A stretch of DNA of 9,018 bases from CAZSVI01 sp964610205 (lineage in GTDB: Bacteria; Bacillota; Clostridia; DSM-8532). The notes under the pieces were generated by a model. The model did no database searches, was not told the origin of the DNA, and saw only the letters and a program-made list of their open reading frames with translations. Below are positions 6,227-9,018 of this stretch, in pieces. How positions within the stretch are numbered: the stretch's first letter is position 1; every line of letters begins with the position of its first letter. The position numbers were made by a program, and so were the translations under genes. The stretch covers positions 1 through 9,018 of the forward strand of contig CAZSVI010000140.1 in NCBI GenBank assembly GCA_964610205.1, written 5' to 3'.

Positions 6227-7977
6227 TGACAAAAAAATTATTTATTAAAAACAATATGATTGCATTATATATTATTCTCCTTTCTGCTGTTGTTCTAATT
6301 CTATCCGTAGTGTCAATATATTCATATACCCGGCAAATCAAAAAGCAATTATTAACCAATATTGAAGATACTATGAAACAAATAATGAACAATTTAAATA
6401 GCTTTATTTATGATGTTGAATATATGATGGCCTCTGTTCATTCCAGCAATGAGATACAGGAGCTTTTAATGACTGATACGGTAAGGTATACGTCATCCAT
6501 TCATTATCAGGATTTGCAGATTATATTATCCCGTACGGATCAGCAAAAAAACAAGGTATCCGCTTTCAGAATATTTACAAATACTCCTTCTTATTATCTT
6601 CCTTATACCGGCAGTACCAGCAAAACAAATTACATTTTTTCATCAACCGGAGTTCAGGAGGAAGAATGGTTTCAAAAAGCATTGGATCTGCGTGGACAGT
6701 ATTATTGGACGGTAACATCGGACGTGGGCAGTCCCAATCCTATTATTACAGTCAGCAGAGCAATTGTTCAGACGTCAAACCCCAATAATTATCTTGGTAT
6801 CTTACGATCGGACATTATTTTTTCCACTTTTTTAAAAAATATTGAGGATGCTGATTTTGGTGAAACCGGTCGTGTTTTTCTGTTGCACAATGACCGGTTT
6901 GTTGATACATATGGCAGTATACTCCCGGAAAAGCTGAAAAGTGAGCCTCAGTTTCAGGCTTTTTTTGATAATGAACCAAACAAATCCGCATATGTTCAAA
7001 TAGGCAACACAGAATATCTGCTGTCATATGCCTATTTAAGCCGGTCGGACTGGAAGTTGGTTGCTATTGTACCCTCATCAGAGGTCCTGCAGTTCACTCA
7101 GGGAATATACCGCTCGATTAACACCATCCTTTTTCTTAATTTGTTTACTATTATCGCTTTTGTTGCCTTTTTATACTTCAGAATATACCTTCCCATTAGG
7201 AAACTTGGTAACAGGATGCTGAATTTTAAGTCTGATTTCAGTCAGCGTGTCATTCCACGCTCTAATGATGAGATAGGCATACTTTATCTTAGTTTTAACA
7301 AGATGCTGGAAAGAATTAATGATTTGCTTAAGGATGTAAGCGACGCTGCCGAACGGGAAAAAAACGCGGAGTTAAAATCCCTTCAGGATCAAATAAATCC
7401 ACACTTTATCTACAATACTCTGGATTCAGTTAAATGGCTGGTAATTGAAGACGAAAAGAACAATGCCGTTAATCTGACTACCTCGTTGGGGAACCTGTTG
7501 CGCTTCAGCCTAAGCTCCGGAAATACATTTATCAAAATAGAGGAGGAGTTATCGCAGGTTATTGCTTATATGGAAATTCAAAAAATACGTTTTAAGGATA
7601 TATTTGATTTCTCTATATATATAGACGACTCTGTCAGAGAAAAAAAGATATTAAAGCTTATTTTACAGCCGCTTATTGAAAACTCAATTATACACGGTTT
7701 TGAAAATTATGCCGGTGAGTTTGGTTTTATAGAGGTCTCTGTTTATTCAGATATTGACAGTGTCTGTTTTGTGGTAAAGGATAACGGGGCAGGCTGCGAT
7801 GTGGGACACCTTAATAATAAACTTGAGGATGATGATAGAAAGCAGATTACCGAATGCTTTGGAATTATTAATGTATACCGGCGGTTGCGCTTACATTATA
7901 AAGATGCTTTTTCAATGAGTTTTTACCATAATGATCCGTCAGGTGTAATTGTAAAAATTAAAATTTTATTCAACTGA
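6226..7977 (+). CDS. YesM-type sensor histidine kinase
   Basis: Membrane sensor kinase that autophosphorylates on histidine and passes the phosphate to the response regulator encoded next. Numbered from TTG 6226 (583 residues; ATG 6211 would add five). The first membrane segment is at about 12-34, followed by an extracellular Cache-like sensor to about 295 with EEWFQKAL (about 146-153), IITVSRAIV and GILRSDI. The second membrane segment is at about 300-319. A HAMP linker with NDEIGILYLSFNKM follows (about 347-360). The His_kinase domain (PF06580) has INPHFIYNTLDS with phospho-acceptor H393. The ATP-binding domain has the N-box LQPLIENSIIHG (N486) and DNGAGCD (D519). The last glycine box reads CFGIINVYRRLRLHY where the family usually has GIGLxNVxxRL, so one glycine position is altered. 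No catalytic residue is missing. Such kinases usually sense sugars or oligosaccharides through partner transport genes; the ligand is unknown. Stop to next start is 58 bases with no terminator, so the pair forms an operon. Confidence 0.92.
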   Translation: MTKKLFIKNNMIALYIILLSAVVLILSVVSIYSYTRQIKKQLLTNIEDTMKQIMNNLNSFIYDVEYMMASVHSSNEIQELLMTDTVRYTSSIHYQDLQIILSRTDQQKNKVSAFRIFTNTPSYYLPYTGSTSKTNYIFSSTGVQEEEWFQKALDLRGQYYWTVTSDVGSPNPIITVSRAIVQTSNPNNYLGILRSDIIFSTFLKNIEDADFGETGRVFLLHNDRFVDTYGSILPEKLKSEPQFQAFFDNEPNKSAYVQIGNTEYLLSYAYLSRSDWKLVAIVPSSEVLQFTQGIYRSINTILFLNLFTIIAFVAFLYFRIYLPIRKLGNRMLNFKSDFSQRVIPRSNDEIGILYLSFNKMLERINDLLKDVSDAAEREKNAELKSLQDQINPHFIYNTLDSVKWLVIEDEKNNAVNLTTSLGNLLRFSLSSGNTFIKIEEELSQVIAYMEIQKIRFKDIFDFSIYIDDSVREKKILKLILQPLIENSIIHGFENYAGEFGFIEVSVYSDIDSVCFVVKDNGAGCDVGHLNNKLEDDDRKQITECFGIINVYRRLRLHYKDAFSMSFYHNDPSGVIVKIKILFN

Positions 7978-8035
7978 GTTACAGCATTAGTTATTATTTT
8001 GTAATCATCTGTATTAACAAGGAGGAAAGATAAGT

Positions 8036-9018
8036 ATGTTCGTACAGGCAGAATCTTCAGAAGCAGTAAGTATTTATCTCGTTGATGATGAAGCTATTAT
8101 TCTTAATGGCTTAAGAACGCAAATTGACTGGGAGAAGATTGGTATTACCGTGTGCGGATTTGCACTTAACGCAACGGAAGCTCTTGAGGATATTAAAAGA
8201 AAACTCCCGGATATAATAATAACTGATATTAAAATGCCGGATATCAGTGGACTTGATCTTATCAGAGACTCCATTATAGCTTCGCCTTATTCAAAGTACA
8301 TACTCCTTTCCGGATATGGTGAGTTTGAGTATACAAGCCGGGCAATATCTCTTGGGGTATGTGAATTCCTTCTAAAACCAGTGGACGTAAATGTTATTAT
8401 CAACGCTGTTGAAAAAGTTCGCAATCAAATTATCGATGAGCGTACCTCAAGGAATACACGAATAAATCTGGAGAGCCAGCTTTGTGAGGGCTTGCCTTTT
8501 CTGAAGAATTGGTTTTTCCACCTTTTAGAGCACTCAAATCTGAATTCCCGGCAAATATTGAATAAGATCAACCATTATAAAGCGGAATTAAGCGACGGCT
8601 TTTGCCACGCTGTCGTAGTTGAGCTGTATAACGCGGATGATCAGAAAGAGTTAAGCTGCCAGAAACTGCTAAAGGTATTTCATATTTCTGAGGATATTCT
8701 GAACCGCCGAGGAAGCTGTAAGTTTATTTCATTTTTTGAAACGAATTCTTTTATATTTCTTTTAAGCTATGCCAAATCCTGCAGTCTAAAATACTGCACA
8801 AATGATGTCTTTGGGTTTGCCGAAAATCTTAAAACATATTATGATAATCACCTGGAATGTGGTTATTGCATTGGTATAGGTCAGCCATGCAACGACTTTA
8901 TGAGCCTGAGCGCCAGTTACGATGATGGATTGGTGGCATGCGGACATAGATTCTACATGGAAAATAATCAAATTATTTATATTAAGGATGTTGAACCGTT
9001 TAAGAAAGAAAATTATCA
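8036..9018 (+). CDS. YesN-type response regulator, cut by the right edge
   Basis: Cytoplasmic partner of the upstream kinase. The frame from ATG 8036 stays open for 327 codons to the window end, with AAGGAGG at 8019-8025. The receiver domain (about residues 11-130) is complete: acidic pair D17/D18, phospho-acceptor D64 in TDIKMPDISG, S92 in LLSGYGEFEY and K114 in LLKPVD. That LSGYGEFEY stretch is typical of regulators with a C-terminal AraC-type helix-turn-helix that pair with YesM kinases. The region from about 140 onward is the variable middle domain of such proteins (usual total about 500 residues); the DNA-binding domain would lie beyond the edge, so it is inferred, not seen. The visible part has 12 cysteines, ten of them after residue 140, more than expected. 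Co-transcribed with the kinase. Confidence 0.93.
   Translation, partial: MFVQAESSEAVSIYLVDDEAIILNGLRTQIDWEKIGITVCGFALNATEALEDIKRKLPDIIITDIKMPDISGLDLIRDSIIASPYSKYILLSGYGEFEYTSRAISLGVCEFLLKPVDVNVIINAVEKVRNQIIDERTSRNTRINLESQLCEGLPFLKNWFFHLLEHSNLNSRQILNKINHYKAELSDGFCHAVVVELYNADDQKELSCQKLLKVFHISEDILNRRGSCKFISFFETNSFIFLLSYAKSCSLKYCTNDVFGFAENLKTYYDNHLECGYCIGIGQPCNDFMSLSASYDDGLVACGHRFYMENNQIIYIKDVEPFKKENY

Noticed and set aside
1..9018. CRISPR array, tRNA or rRNA genes
   Set aside because: No regularly spaced repeats and no cloverleaf or rRNA-like segments were seen on either strand.

Overview
The window looks like a chromosomal segment from a low-to-moderate GC Firmicute, most likely an anaerobic Clostridia member. 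Reasons: strong GGAGG-type ribosome binding sites, sigma-A promoters with 17-bp spacers, a bacterial-type ProRS with an editing insertion, a clostridial-style ABC-2 export pair and a YesM/YesN-type two-component system. All recognisable genes are on the + strand. The genus cannot be fixed from sequence alone.

Layout. (1) 1-1534: the C-terminal part of an ABC ATPase that has lost its Walker A region, followed by its ABC-2 permease and a probable intrinsic terminator. An in-frame stop and a 9-bp hairpin lie exactly where homology to the ATPase ends, so the gene appears broken by an insertion or rearrangement extending beyond the left edge. (2) 1614-4391: a well-formed promoter covered by two overlapping dyads, then a coiled-coil protein of unknown function and proS (prolyl-tRNA synthetase), probably one transcript. 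(3) 4472-6052: a promoter overlapped by two near-identical 14-bp operator-like repeats, driving a lipoprotein built of repeated beta-propeller-like units. This gene carries a 27-bp-arm perfect palindrome inside its reading frame, and a second related palindrome overlaps its stop codon. (4) 6071-9018: a promoter, a YesM-type sensor histidine kinase and the first 327 codons of its YesN-type response regulator, which runs off the right edge.

How it works together. The kinase has an extracellular Cache-like sensor and the regulator has an intact receiver, so they form a cognate pair. Such pairs usually control carbohydrate uptake or utilisation genes, which would be expected beyond the right edge. 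The lipoprotein just upstream has its own promoter; any functional tie to the kinase is only a guess.

The most unusual material is the cluster of short palindromes sharing a GGGGAC core (5322-5377, 6028-6052 and possibly 6208-6226). They look like REP-type mobile palindromes and appear to have altered gene parts: an added in-frame peptide, a possible C-terminal truncation, and the translation start of the kinase. I did not find a clearly new defence or enzymatic system.
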